Shown: one piece after another, positions 47,206-57,745 of the stretch
How positions within the stretch are numbered: position 1 is the first letter of the stretch
How the letters are laid out: every line of letters begins with the position of its first letter
Assembly: GCA_008973525.1 (NCBI GenBank)
Contig: WACJ01000431.1
Location: forward strand, 90,636 to 154,635
From: Stenopsyche tienmushanensis
Lineage: Eukaryota > Arthropoda > Insecta > Trichoptera > Stenopsychidae
Length of the DNA: 64,000 nucleotides
Direction of reading: 5' to 3'
Notes under the pieces: generated by a model
What the model was told of the DNA's origin: nothing
What the model saw: only the letters and a program-made list of their open reading frames with translations
The model's database searches: none
Program-made: the position numbers and the translations under genes

Positions 47206-48416
47206 TTAGGTTTACCGGAAAGTTCTGTTCGTTTCGGGTACAACAAGTATGCGCATATTAATTTATCATAGCTACTGATAAAGTTCATTTAAGTCACTGT
47301 GTTTTGTACGAATTCCAACAAGGAAAAAATGCTATAGAAGCATGAAAAAATGTATTGAAAGTGTTTGGTGAAAGTACAGTTTCTGATTGAACATGCAGTA
47401 GATGATTCGAAAAAAATCATTTTGTACCATCATCTTTGTTCGGCGACGATATTGTTGAGATCATGTTAGAGCAAAACCCTTTTTTGAAAACATCGGAGAT
47501 TGCGGAAAGGCTTGATTCAGCTCAACAAACCACTTCGAACCCTATTCGAAAACTAGGGTTGGTGTAGAAATATTCTTGGACCGGATGATAACTGAGGATG
47601 AAAAATGTATTATGTATGAAAACATCGTAAGGGAAAGGGCATATTGTGAATCCACAAAGACTCGCCCCTTCCACCTCTATAAATATTTTTTTTCTGACAT
47701 ATATAAGCTCCAAATCAATTATATTCTAATATAAATGTAATTGAGGTTACAGCATTTTTGGTTTTTGCCTTATTCAATGAAAGGAATTCAACACTTGTAA
47801 TGATTATGAACGAGCTGAAAGTAGTTTTTGGCGGAGGTTTAACTATATACGGTAAATGGATAGAATAGACGCAGCGCAGCGGAGACCAAGAAAGCTCGGA
47901 AAGCTCCAAAAGAAGAAATGCAAGCTCAAAATTATGTGTATAAAGAAGAAGAAGGGTTGCTTTATAGTTTTGGAATAACTGATTAGCCGCTAGGTAATTT
48001 ATTTTATTTATTACTGCCTTAAATTTCTCGTTTTCAGTAATTTTATTTTCAAACGCGTTTTTCTCGAAACAACCTTTTTTCAGCTGGCGGGAACTCTAAC
48101 TCAAAAAGTTGTAAACCAATTATTAAAAATATTTGTATAAAGGTTTTAAATTTAATTCTTATCGACATGGAGCTAATTCTGATAGCGACCTTTCATTGGC
48201 ATCAGATTATAACTCAAATAGTTCCGGTGGAAATGACTAAAAAAAACCCAAGTGTATTTTCTATGTTTAAACAAATTCTAATAATAATTCCCTGTTAAAA
48301 AAAATACGAAAAACAATAAAAAATCTGCCTCCTAAACCGGTTTTCCCCTCAAGATATGAAAAATGTATAATTTGTTTTTCTTTCTAAAAACGGACAGAAC
48401 TTTTCGGTAGATCTAG
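47206..48416 (+). mobile_element. mariner-like element with both terminal repeats, carrying an insertion
   Basis: The left end (TTTACCGGAAAGTTCTGTTC at 47,211) and the right end (GGACAGAACTTTTCGGTAGA at 48,392) are inverted repeats. Inside, on the + strand at about 47,460-47,570, a frame reads MLEQNPFLKTSEIAERLD, then QQTTSNPIRKLGLV, the N-terminal helix-turn-helix of mariner transposases. At about 47,590 RMITEDEKCIMYEN follows, the first-Asp motif (ITGDEKWI-Y-N). The sequence between them is deleted. After 47,705 transposase similarity stops and the Rpt-C sequence follows to 48,345, evidently an insertion or replacement. At 1.21 kb the span is near the usual 1.3 kb of mariner. Not functional. 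Confidence 0.75.
47705..48345 (+). repeat. Rpt-C short copy inside the mariner element
   Basis: Matches 29,466-30,360 with an internal deletion; it shares GATTATGAACGAGCTGAAAG, GCTCGGAAAGCTCCAAAAGA, TGGAATAACTGATTAGCCGC and the end AAAAAATCTGCCTCCTAA. Confidence 0.85.
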
Positions 48417-48539
48417 TATATTAATATAGTTGTCTTTAGCTATTTATTGATACATCTTTCTCGTATTTATATTTTATTCGGGATGATACTACCCAAGTTA
48501 TATTTTTTTAATAGTATATTTTTAATAATAGTCTTTCAA

Positions 48540-48770
48540 TTCTATGTGCATTGCACTCGATTGCAGCGAACTGCATTGGGGGTGAGAAAATCGTTACAGC
48601 TGAAATTTTCCCCGGCTCTCCCAAAAGCACGATTAGGGTTGCATATATAATAAGATTGATATTAACCTCCGGGTTAACCATATGACCCCATCCCCCAATC
48701 CGTTGCTTCAATACTACTCTTTGGCTATCTACATTTACACATGACAGTGAAATATCCGGCAAGCTGAGTA
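48540..48770 (-). repeat. Dispersed monomer related to the 7.6-8.8 kb satellite
   Basis: CGAACTGCATTGGGGGTGAG, AAAATCGTTACAGCTGAAAT and TTTCCCCGGC match the reverse complement of the satellite unit, followed by a weaker match over ATTAGGGTTGCATA...GATATTAACC. Confidence 0.65.
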
Positions 48771-49124
48771 AACAGGTGATGAAAATGAAGGAAAAAAATA
48801 AGGTTTTGTTTGCGATTTTATATTTAAATTTTAAAATTAATTTAGCCTTTATCTCATTTAGCTTAAATGCAAAAAATAATTAGTTTTGATGGCATCAATG
48901 CCATTTTATTGTAATAATTATTGTACATAATATAACGGTTAATTATTGTTTATATCGACGTGAAATGATTTAATACATAAATATATATCGTTGAATTGAA
49001 TATTGAAATTTGGATTTTTCCTATACGTAATATAGACAATAATCAAAATAGAATGAGAATAGAGAGTTTTTTTTTCAATTTATGAATTTTAAATATTTTT
49101 TTTTTATGAATTTAGATATTTGAC

Positions 49125-49325
49125 AATAATGCGGTTATTGAAAAGTGCATATCCTTAAATTTGCAGAAGTTTTTCGCTAATATAATACATTTTCAGCTAC
49201 CATGATGCATTTTCAGCGCAAGCGTGCAATACATTCACATGCACTAAGACTGCTGAAATCTGCACTCACCCCTCTTTATACAGCATGTTCTTTTACAATC
49301 CACGTCAAATATGTGAACTTCACAC
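49125..49325 (+). repeat. Rpt-B copy 7, 3' half only
   Basis: AGAAGTTTTTCGCTAATAT, CATGATGCATTTTCAGCGCA, AGCGTGCAATACATTCACAT and CTTTATACAGCATGTTC. The left half is absent. Confidence 0.8.
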
Positions 49326-49699
49326 GCTTATGCATTCCTAATCATGTTAGCTCCTGAAAACAAATCAAAACTTTTTGTAGCTTAAAACGTAAAACTTAAA
49401 CTTTGAACGTTGTTCATGCTTATTCCAATGTAGCTTGGAGTCTAAACAATGTTATGGAACTATGAATTTATTATTATATTATCAAATTTAACAATAATTT
49501 TATTAGAATATGTGAAATTAACCTTCGAAAATTTGAGATTTCGAAATTGTAATGTAATTGTAATTTTTTCTCTCATTCATATTTGTAAATATAGCAATAA
49601 TATATTATTAAAAAGTATATAAAAAATACTGAATCACATTGTTTCAAATTAATATACATTTATTAACAACATGAGAAGGTGCGTGAAATTTATAAGATT

Positions 49700-50060
49700 T
49701 GAACGATGCACCTCAAAGTGCATTATGCACCTTAAAGTACACTATGTACCGAGAGAAGTGCATAATTTATGGTTTTCTATCATTAAGGCAGCATAAAGCA
49801 CTAGAAGGTTACAACTTGAAATTAATTATTATTTTTAATTTTGGAATTTCACATAAATTACTATGTATTCATTTTAAATAATACTGTATCGTGTGATTGA
49901 CTATATCGCAGTCTTTGAAAAGCTTGTAATTTTAATTTTGCGAAAGTTTTTCCCTAATGTAGTTACCATGATGCATTTTCAGCGCAGGCGTGCAATACAT
50001 TATCTTTCACTCACACTACTTAAATCTGCACTCATTCTCTTATACAAGAGGTTCTATTAA
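49700..50060 (+). repeat. Rpt-B copy 8
   Basis: GCACCTCAAAGTGCATTATG, AAGGCAGCATAAAGCACT, CATTTTCAGCGCAGGCGTGC, CTCTTATACAAGAGGTTC. Left member of the third composite; fuller than its counterpart at 40,185. Confidence 0.85.
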
Positions 50061-50480
50061 AAAGGAATATTATGCATTCTTATCAATTTATATTTTAATG
50101 TGGTGTTAAGGACTGGAATTGCATCAATCTGCAAAAAAGTGCATTAAGGACGAGAGAATCGATGCTAAAATTTATTTAGATGGATATACACTGTGTAATG
50201 ATGCGGGTCTGTAAAATTCTAATAGACATTTGATTGCACTTTACGTGTAAAAAATAAAAAGTTTCGTTTTATGAATTCACATGCTTTGATGATTGTAAAA
50301 CAGTTAAGCATAACGTGGCTTTTTAATTTAGGATAATCAAATAAATTCGATATTTGCTAGTTTTTCAAGGGTGGTATTTAAATGGTTCGGTGACATAAAT
50401 TTCATATAATTATAATTAGACGATCCTTAAGAAGATATTATAGAACGATATTTATTCACGACATGCATAATCATTTAGAT
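50061..50480 (+). repeat. T segment, copy 3
   Basis: Near-identical to 40,491-40,900; the main differences are point changes and loss of a few bases near 50,262. Confidence 0.9.
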
Positions 50481-50544
50481 AATTTATGCCGAATTTCACA
50501 GCGTTAGAATTTGAATGTATTATAGTTTATTTTTAATAATGCTC

Positions 50545-50940
50545 TTGAATGTACATAATGCACCCAAAAGTGCACTATGCACCGAGGGAAGTGCATTCTT
50601 TTTGGTGTTCAATCATTAAGGCAGCATGAAGCACCAGGAAGTTACAATTTGGAATTAATTATTATTTTTAATTTCTCAATTTCACACAAATTTCCATGAA
50701 TTTTTAATATGTACTAATGAAAAACAATAATTTATCATGCGATTGACCATATCGCAGTCTTTGAAAAGCTTGTAATTTTAATTTTGCGGAAGCTTTTCGG
50801 TAACGTAGCCACCATGATGCATTTTCAGCGCAGGCGTGCAATACAATCACCTGCACTCACACTGCTTAAAACTGCACTCACCCCATTTATACAGGATGTC
50901 CCTTGAAAATCCATGTGAAATATTATGAACCTCACGCACT
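50545..50940 (+). repeat. Rpt-B copy 9
   Basis: Near-identical to copy 4 at 40,965-41,360, up to and including the downstream TCCATGTGAAATATTATGAA and CCTCA, after which the two diverge abruptly. Confidence 0.92.
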
Positions 50941-51590
50941 CCTATTTTCCTAATCGTACTAGTTGCTGAAAATAACTAAAACTTTTTAGCTTAGGTTTAA
51001 AAGTTTGATTTAAACTTTTGATATAGCTCGTATCGGATTTTAATAGTTTGAAGTCGCACAAATGGTTCAAAATACCGAATGATGTACCAATAACAATTCA
51101 TTAAGAAATTAATAAATTAAATAAAAGCGTTAAATGCCAATTAATCAGTACATTACTTAAGATATCCACAGCATTAATTAAAATATTTAATGAATTTCCA
51201 TTATAATATATATCATTTTAATGTAACTCAAAGTAAATTACATTGAGGTCTTGCAACGCACAAACTGGTGAATGCATTCTGTATGGGAAAATTAGTAAAC
51301 CATTCAAACAATAAATTTATATTTTAGGAATAATTGGGTTTTTAATTTTGGATACGCTTGATATTGATTTTTACTCAATTCAAGTTAAATTTTTCCATAT
51401 ATGTTTGGTAATATGCATTTTAATTATTTCTTAATCCATATGAGGCATCTTAAAGTGATATTTATTATTAAAAAATATTAACATTAATAACGAATACAAT
51501 CATATAATTACTACTCTTAACATTAAAATGTTGCAATTTTTGCAGCAAAATTTACATATATTAATAAATAGTCTATGCAATGACAATTTA
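50941..51590. other. Unclassified AT-rich stretch
   Basis: Nothing recognised. Confidence 0.35.
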
Positions 51591-51599
51591 CTTATTACG

Positions 51600-52030
51600 C
51601 ATTTACTACAAAATGTTTCAATTGTAATACAAAATACGAAAGTTGAACGCAGTCTGAAATATTTGAAAGCTGCACCTCAAATTGCACCGAGGGAAATGCA
51701 TATTTTCTGATGTTCTATCATTAAGGCAGCAGAAGGTACCAAGAAGATACATTTTGGAATTAATTTATTATTTTTAATTTGTGAATTTTCAAAAAAATCT
51801 TATGAACATTTGATAGTTTTTCATGTAAGCCAATATTAAATTATTCGATTTATTGTATTGCAGTCATTGAAAAGTGTTATTATTTTAATTTCACAGAAGT
51901 TTCTGCTAGTGTCGACTCCATGGTTCATTTTCAGCGCAGGCGTGAGATGCATCGCGGCAACGCCTTCACTAACGCTATCTAAAACTGCACTCACCCCATT
52001 TATACAGGATGTTCTTTGAGAAAACACATC
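51600..52030 (+). repeat. Rpt-B copy 10, solo and diverged
   Basis: GCTGCACCTCAAATTGCACC, AAGGCAGCAGAAGGTACC, TTCATTTTCAGCGCAGGCGT, CACCCCATTTATACAGGATG. Confidence 0.8.
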
Positions 52031-52269
52031 AATTTTGTGGCCCTGTGGAGCTTATGCTTTCCTGGTCATACGAGTTGCATAAAACTACCCTAAACTTTTC
52101 AACTCGAAGCCAAATCAAACTACTGAAACTTTGAAAGTTGTTCATAACATTTTCCCATAGTTCATAGGCAATTAATCATATAGTTTGTCTTTATTACACC
52201 ATTTGAAATAAATAGACATAATATTTATATATTTAATAGGAAATTTGCATTTTATGAACATAATGTAAG

Positions 52270-52505
52270 TTCGTATTTGTGCAGCACTTGCATTCCCATT
52301 CAATATAATGTTGCATTGGGGAAAAGTGCAGTTTCAGAAAATTCTTTGATTCGGATCACAGAAATGTAACGAGTAACAGTTTGCTATAATATTATAGTAT
52401 TGGTGTGCTTTATATCACAACCATTTCATTTTGTAGTATATCACACACGGGCTTCCGTAAGCTAGCACATAGTTAAGTACAGGGTGGCCCTTACATTTTT
52501 AATTC
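52270..52505 (+). repeat. Rpt-J copy 2
   Basis: Partner of 43,480-43,720. It ends in TACAGGGTGGCCC, a variant of the motif found in Rpt-B and Rpt-D. Confidence 0.7.
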
Positions 52506-52786
52506 GGAAGCAATTTTTTCTCACAAACGTTTTTATACCCTTAGCAAAATTCAGTTATGTTCTTGTATAACAAAAGGACGCCTTATTACAATTGTGATTA
52601 TAGGCAACATGGAGGAAAGTTCGCAATTCAAATGTCCTTTTTTTAAAAATAGTTTCGTAATTTATAAAAGAATACAGTCATGATTCTTCAAAAGACTTAA
52701 AGTCTATTAGTATGGGAGGCAGCGATCGAAATTTTGCATCCATTTCTAAAAGCTTATTTTTATTTAAGTCAAGTCTTTATATAATA

Positions 52787-52850
52787 CAGAAGAACCTCCA
52801 TTATCCGGACTTCGATTATTTGGATTTTCGATTATCGACTTTCATCTCAT
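52787..52850. mobile_element. Solo end of a pogo/Tigger-like element
   Basis: CAGAAGAACCTCCATTATCC, GGACTTCGATTATTTGGATT and TTCGATTATCG match the reverse complement of the right end of the element at 54,136-55,411. The other end was not found nearby. Confidence 0.65.
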
Positions 52851-54130
52851 GATATTTATACCCATACGAAACAGAATTTAGTAGTGTTTATATTTAGTTC
52901 ACACGAGTAGATTTCTAGTGAAATGTTTCTTTCATCAATGTTAATGCATTTTGAATAATTAATGGAAAATAGAATGGCTTATTCATTGGATCTCATTAAA
53001 ATTTCAATATTACTTTGACTACCAAGAATCTTGGATTTCAAAGTAGTCAATTATCGTCTTTAATAATTAAATTGTACTATTTCCGTTTATATCTCACTAC
53101 ACATCAATATGTAAACTTGTTGTCTTAAATGTATTCCAAAAATGAAAGCATAATGAAACTTTAAAGCAATTTTCAATTGGCTTGACTGACTTGAAGTAAG
53201 AAATGTAATTATAAATATGTCGATTGTTTGACATAGAAATTCGAATCTTAAGATTCTATATCTTATTAAGAATGGCATTTTTTATTCAAAAAGACGTATA
53301 TTGGTTTTACTATAGCTTTTCTTGTTTTGATAGTTTTACACTGTTTTTATTATTTATTTAATTTTTAAAATATAATTTATTCAAATTTTAATGCATATTT
53401 ATTATTTACTTTACTTTCTGGTATTACTAAAAAAATTGAAGAATAAGTCTGCATCGAGTTGCAATTTCATCTAAATACCTGATTGTTTTGTCTTCTGCTA
53501 TTTAGGAAAAATTATAGATCATATAATGAGTTTTTCCTTGTCTGGAGTGATCTGCTCGGGATGGACCAAATCGTATAATAGGGCAGAAGTAGAAGCATTC
53601 CTGTTAGTAATACTGTTCCGGTTGAAAATTCAATCTATTTTCATCTATGTTGAAGTCAACGATCGATCTTTAAGCAAAATTTGGTCGATCTCGACGACTT
53701 CTGTGAATTCTGCGTTGCTTTGCTTTTAGAAGTAAACAAATATTACGAAGACTTGCTAATACATAATTAAATAAGGTGGTTGAGTAAAGGACTTGTTCTG
53801 GTTCGATTTCGGGAGTTATTACCCGAAATAAGAATATTTTTAATTGAGAGAAAGGATGAAAGGTCAAATTATTTCCGTCTATCTCCGAATTTCATCATGA
53901 AGTACATATTTATGCGAATCTTCATTTTCTCATCTTCATACCTAAATTGCTAGTTTAAATAATTAATTTGAAATTTACGATTAAAAAATATCGATTATAC
54001 AAATTTTATATGGATTATTTTCAATAAATTTGCATCAAGATGTAAAGCCATATCGATGTAAACATTTGGAATTTATTACCTCAATATTTAATCGACATGA
54101 GTGTAAATAGATGGCGATAACACGTGTTGA
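52851..54130. other. Unclassified AT-rich stretch
   Basis: Several short overlapping ORFs on both strands around 53,530-53,870; none resembles a known family. No repeat partner noted. Confidence 0.35.
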
Positions 54131-54135
54131 TGATA

Positions 54136-55411
54136 CAGTAGAACCTCGATTATCCGAACTAATTGGGGATGAAGGTAGTCCGGATACCGAAAAATCCGGA
54201 TAATCGAAAAAAAAATCATAACTAAAAGAGAAAGTATAAATAATTTTAATTCGTCTAGATTTACAAACACATACACATATAATAAATTATTTTTTATCAA
54301 AAAAATCAAGTATCGATTAAAATTCGCTCTTCTTTTAGAAGCTGCTAAATCGCGAATATTCTTGAGATATATAAGATGTCCTGATTTACATTATTTTTGC
54401 TTCTCAAGCCATTTAATGGAGACATTTAAACAATGAAAAGCTTCAGAATGTGTAGGACCAATATCTCCTCCCTCGCAAATCTCTTCTTCGTTTTCTGGAT
54501 CTTGTTTTTCTGAGGCAGATATTTCTTCAATTATTTCTTCATCATTCAAAATTTGAAATTCAGAATCGTTTGCATTGTAATTTAATCACTCGATTGCGTA
54601 TTAAAGACTAGTGATCTATTTTTTTATTGTACACAAAATGCATGATATTTTACACCCGATGTTCATCAAATCGGTCAAACAAAAGGCGATGGGTTTTCCC
54701 TCTTTATGTGCAGATCTCCGAATAGTCGACGATAACGTAGATAAGGTAAACCGATTATCCAAAACTTTTGCAACTAATCACCAGGATTCCCAGCACTTAA
54801 GTGACAACAGTACAAAGCAGATGATTTCGAAATCATTAAAATAATTCTTCAAAAATAATCCTAAATCCTTAACCGATACTAAAATAATCACTCCGTTAGA
54901 AATTTTTATCAATAAAAAAGAAAGATTAAAAACAAAAAATCCACAGGCTCGACGGAATTGATAATACAATCATTAAAAACTTCCCACGAAAGTTTTTAAT
55001 GCTTGCATGCAAATCAGTTATTATTCCACTTTATGGAAATTTGCAAAGGTAATTCTGATTCCAAAATCAGTAAAAAAAATGATCCATCCCGAAAACTATA
55101 GACCGATCAGTCTACTCTCCGCACTTAAAAAACTCTATATCTATAGCTTAAAACTAAGATTTCAATATATGAATTGCTAGACTTGAGTATGTATTAATGT
55201 ACTCATATAAAATTATTTTTATAAAGGATATTGGAACAGATTCGCAATAGAATGAACCAAAAAAAATGTTTGTTTGCAATCCATCACATACGGGAGCAAA
55301 GGTGAACACAATTCTCCATATGCACATCAATAAACTGTATTTTTTTATTTTGAACGATCCGGATAATCGAAAATCCGGATAATAGAGGTCCGGATAATGG
55401 AGGTTCTACTG
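54136..55411. mobile_element. pogo/Tigger-like DNA transposon with TA target duplication
   Basis: Left end CAGTAGAACCTCGATTATCC and right end GGATAATGGAGGTTCTACTG are inverted repeats, each flanked by TA (54,134-54,135 and 55,412-55,413), the target of this superfamily. Both ends contain repeated ATTATCCGGA units. On the minus strand at about 54,600-54,370 a frame reads SEFQILNDEEIIEEISASEK, then THSEAFHCLNVSIKWLEKQK. That acidic stretch followed by a HSEA helix is the C-terminal tail of pogo/Tigger-type transposases. The catalytic domain is gone; a Jockey-like fragment occupies its place. Boundaries are firm. Confidence 0.8.
54610..55140 (+). pseudogene. Jockey-like reverse transcriptase fragment inside the pogo-like element
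   Basis: The + strand reads DDNVDKVNRLSKTFATNHQD and LSDNSTKQMISKSL, then (past stops) KIITPLEIFI, and KVILIPKSVKK, NYRPISLLSALKKLY near 55,045-55,135. Each block aligns with the copy at 44,260 (DLEKTNMLAETFCLNH, MSDNKTKKAVNRSI, KLLTPLELIKFI, KVISLPKPSKD, NYRSISLLSALSKLF). It ends before the QFGFR and catalytic motifs. Confidence 0.75.
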
Positions 55412-55526
55412 TATATCTATTTGACTTCGTACACGCTGAGTGCAATATGCATGCACTTCAAATGCATTTCTGGACGTTGTTTTGTTCAGAGTCTATCTCC
55501 GCCTTGTTAAAGATTCTCTTCTCCTC

Positions 55527-55690
55527 AGTTTCGCGTAGCGCAGCTTCTCGTCGTCGGCCTATAACTTCACAAATTTCATTTATATCAACATGAAATGTAC
55601 TGAACGTATTCTTAAATATTGGTTCTTTCCGACACACAATGAAAAAAAAGATATTTTTGAACCAACAAGGTAGAAATTACAACGTTCAAA
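55527..55690 (-). repeat. Rpt-E, partner of 21,504-21,655
   Basis: Reverse-complement match described for 21,504; it includes GCAGCTTCTCGTCGTCGGCC, TATAACTTCACAAATTTCAT and TTCTTTCCGACACACAATG. Confidence 0.7.
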
Positions 55691-56640
55691 AAATCGTTTA
55701 TTTTATTATTGACATTTAGGGCAAAATTCTACTTCGACAAATCTGACACTTATGATATAGGGCCTATGTGTGAAATATAACAAATTACCCCTTAACCCCC
55801 CCAAAAAAAATTGTCGGTTCATGTGCAAAACATCCTGTATATATAACTATTTTGTAATCTGCTACGGATTTTGCTTGATTCAAATATTTTTGAGGAAGAT
55901 TTTGTGTCTTAGGACCGTTTTGGAATAGTACTCATCGTATAAAATACCGTATTTGACAGAAATTCCGGGCTATATTTGAACCCCCATCGTAACTTCATAA
56001 CGATGAATGCATATAATGAAACTGATATAGATCTTGCTTCACTTTTACACAAGCCCTTTAACATTGCATTTGATTTCTAGATCGAATACTACTTTACTCG
56101 GAAATTGTATACCATTTTTTTCTGATGAATTCTGATAGCAATTTATCAATGTTTGAGTTAACCGCAATGTTGAAAATATCAATCGTTTGCGGTTTTAAAT
56201 CACGTGATCAGGGTGCAGTCAATATGCATTCTACATATATCTTATTTCACTTATGTGCTCCTGATGATATTATATAGAAATATTGGAAACTCTGATTGGT
56301 GACTAAAAATCTATTCTCTATTTTATTGGCAATTTAGTTGTAATTTTAGTTGTAAACCTAACCTAATGTTATTATCGATAATAAAACATTTTTTGGTTAT
56401 AATAAATTCTAGAAAGTTATGCGAAAATATTATTAATATTAATATTATAAGTATATTAATAATACATATTATTTATGGAATGTAGAACGATTTATTAAAT
56501 TAAATGCCAAAAAAATTTCAAGTATCGTTAATAGATGTCTCAGTATAAAATGTATGGGAGAAAAATATTACAATTATTTTCATATTAAAATATTTCAATT
56601 ATTAAATTGTCCTTAATTTATGTAAAATAAAAATACTTTA
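55691..56640. other. Mostly unclassified; contains block shared with 30.8 kb
   Basis: TCGGTTCATGTGCAAAACAT at 55,815 matches 30,867. No gene recognised; AT-rich beyond 56,300. Confidence 0.4.
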
Positions 56641-56733
56641 TTTGAAAATATAAATATCAATTTTACTATTATTTGAAAATATAAATATCAATTTTACTAT
56701 TATTTGAAAATATAAATATCAATTTTAATATTA
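56641..56733 (+). repeat. Three-copy 31-bp tandem repeat
   Basis: TTTGAAAATATAAATATCAA followed by TTTTACTATTA, three times in register, the last copy slightly changed. The repeats are nearly identical, so the array is recent. Confidence 0.92.
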
Positions 56734-56762
56734 TCAATTACGATAATATTAAAATATCTATA

Positions 56763-57555
56763 ACACTCATCCCCCGATTTACACGGTAGATACATTCTTC
56801 AGAAACCCGCGTAAAGAAGGCAAGAAATTCATACAATAGGTTCCAACATATAAAAAAAACGCGTAAATGAAGATTCGCTCCAAAAAATCTGCGTAAACAA
56901 GATCCACTGTTTGTTATATTAAAAATATTTATTCAAAATTATATTTTCACAATTGTCGTAGGTACATGTACTATTTAATATAATATTGTTTTTATTTAAA
57001 CTAAAGATTTATTAGTCGTCATTTTCGCTGCTTTCTTCCATCATTCTAAAAAAATTGCTCATAACCGGTTTGAAATCGTTTTCCTCATCAGATTAACTGA
57101 CCAATTCACTTTGAGAATTAGCAGAAATATCCATGAGTAGTTTTTTTTTAATTAAAATATCCGTTATTTTTTATTGTGTTTTATTTTTCGTAATGTCTTT
57201 ATATATTTCTTCACATTGTGCATAAGTATTTCGAAAGATTCTTTGGAAGTTAAGAACACGTTCCGTGTTTGGATCAATTTTGAACACAATGTTTTCCAAT
57301 TTTCTTGATGGATTGAATAAAAGTCAATAAAAAGTCGCAGTAAATAATGACGCTTCGGAAGATTAATCTTCACTTAGATGATCCGCTTCGGGTATTAAAA
57401 TACGGCCGCCTAATTTCTCTTTAGTTTTAGCGTCATCAGAAAATAATTCTTCGATATCCTTAAATTACAAAACACATCAAAATAAAAAAAAACATATATT
57501 CTCGACCGCGTTAAAGTGAAAACGCGCAATACAAGTACCGCTTAAAGCGATGGAT
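56763..57555. mobile_element. Possible Tigger-like element with degenerate ends
   Basis: The left end ACTCATCCCCCGATTTACAC and the reverse complement of the right end (ACATCATCCATCGCTTTAAG) agree at about two-thirds of positions over 33 bases, both with CGNTTTA-CGGTA. The minus-strand frame at 57,164-57,373 and codons upstream (DAKTKEKLGGRILIPEADHL) are open but not matched to a family with confidence. Confidence 0.3.
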
Positions 57556-57745
57556 GATGTACTTATAAATTAGGTCGGGTATATTTTTTTATTTTACAAC
57601 ATTTTATTGCTTTTTGACAGAGTGTATAATATTCATTCGCTAGAACTCTTTTTGTTCTACAAATCGGTGATACATTATCTTTTTGAATAATTTAGTTTTT
57701 TATTGCTTTTGAGTCTTAAAAATAGAATATTCAGGAGGTAAAAAG

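Noticed and set aside
53526..53867. Overlapping short ORFs on both strands as a possible gene
   Set aside because: No family resemblance, no conserved frame and no supporting signals.
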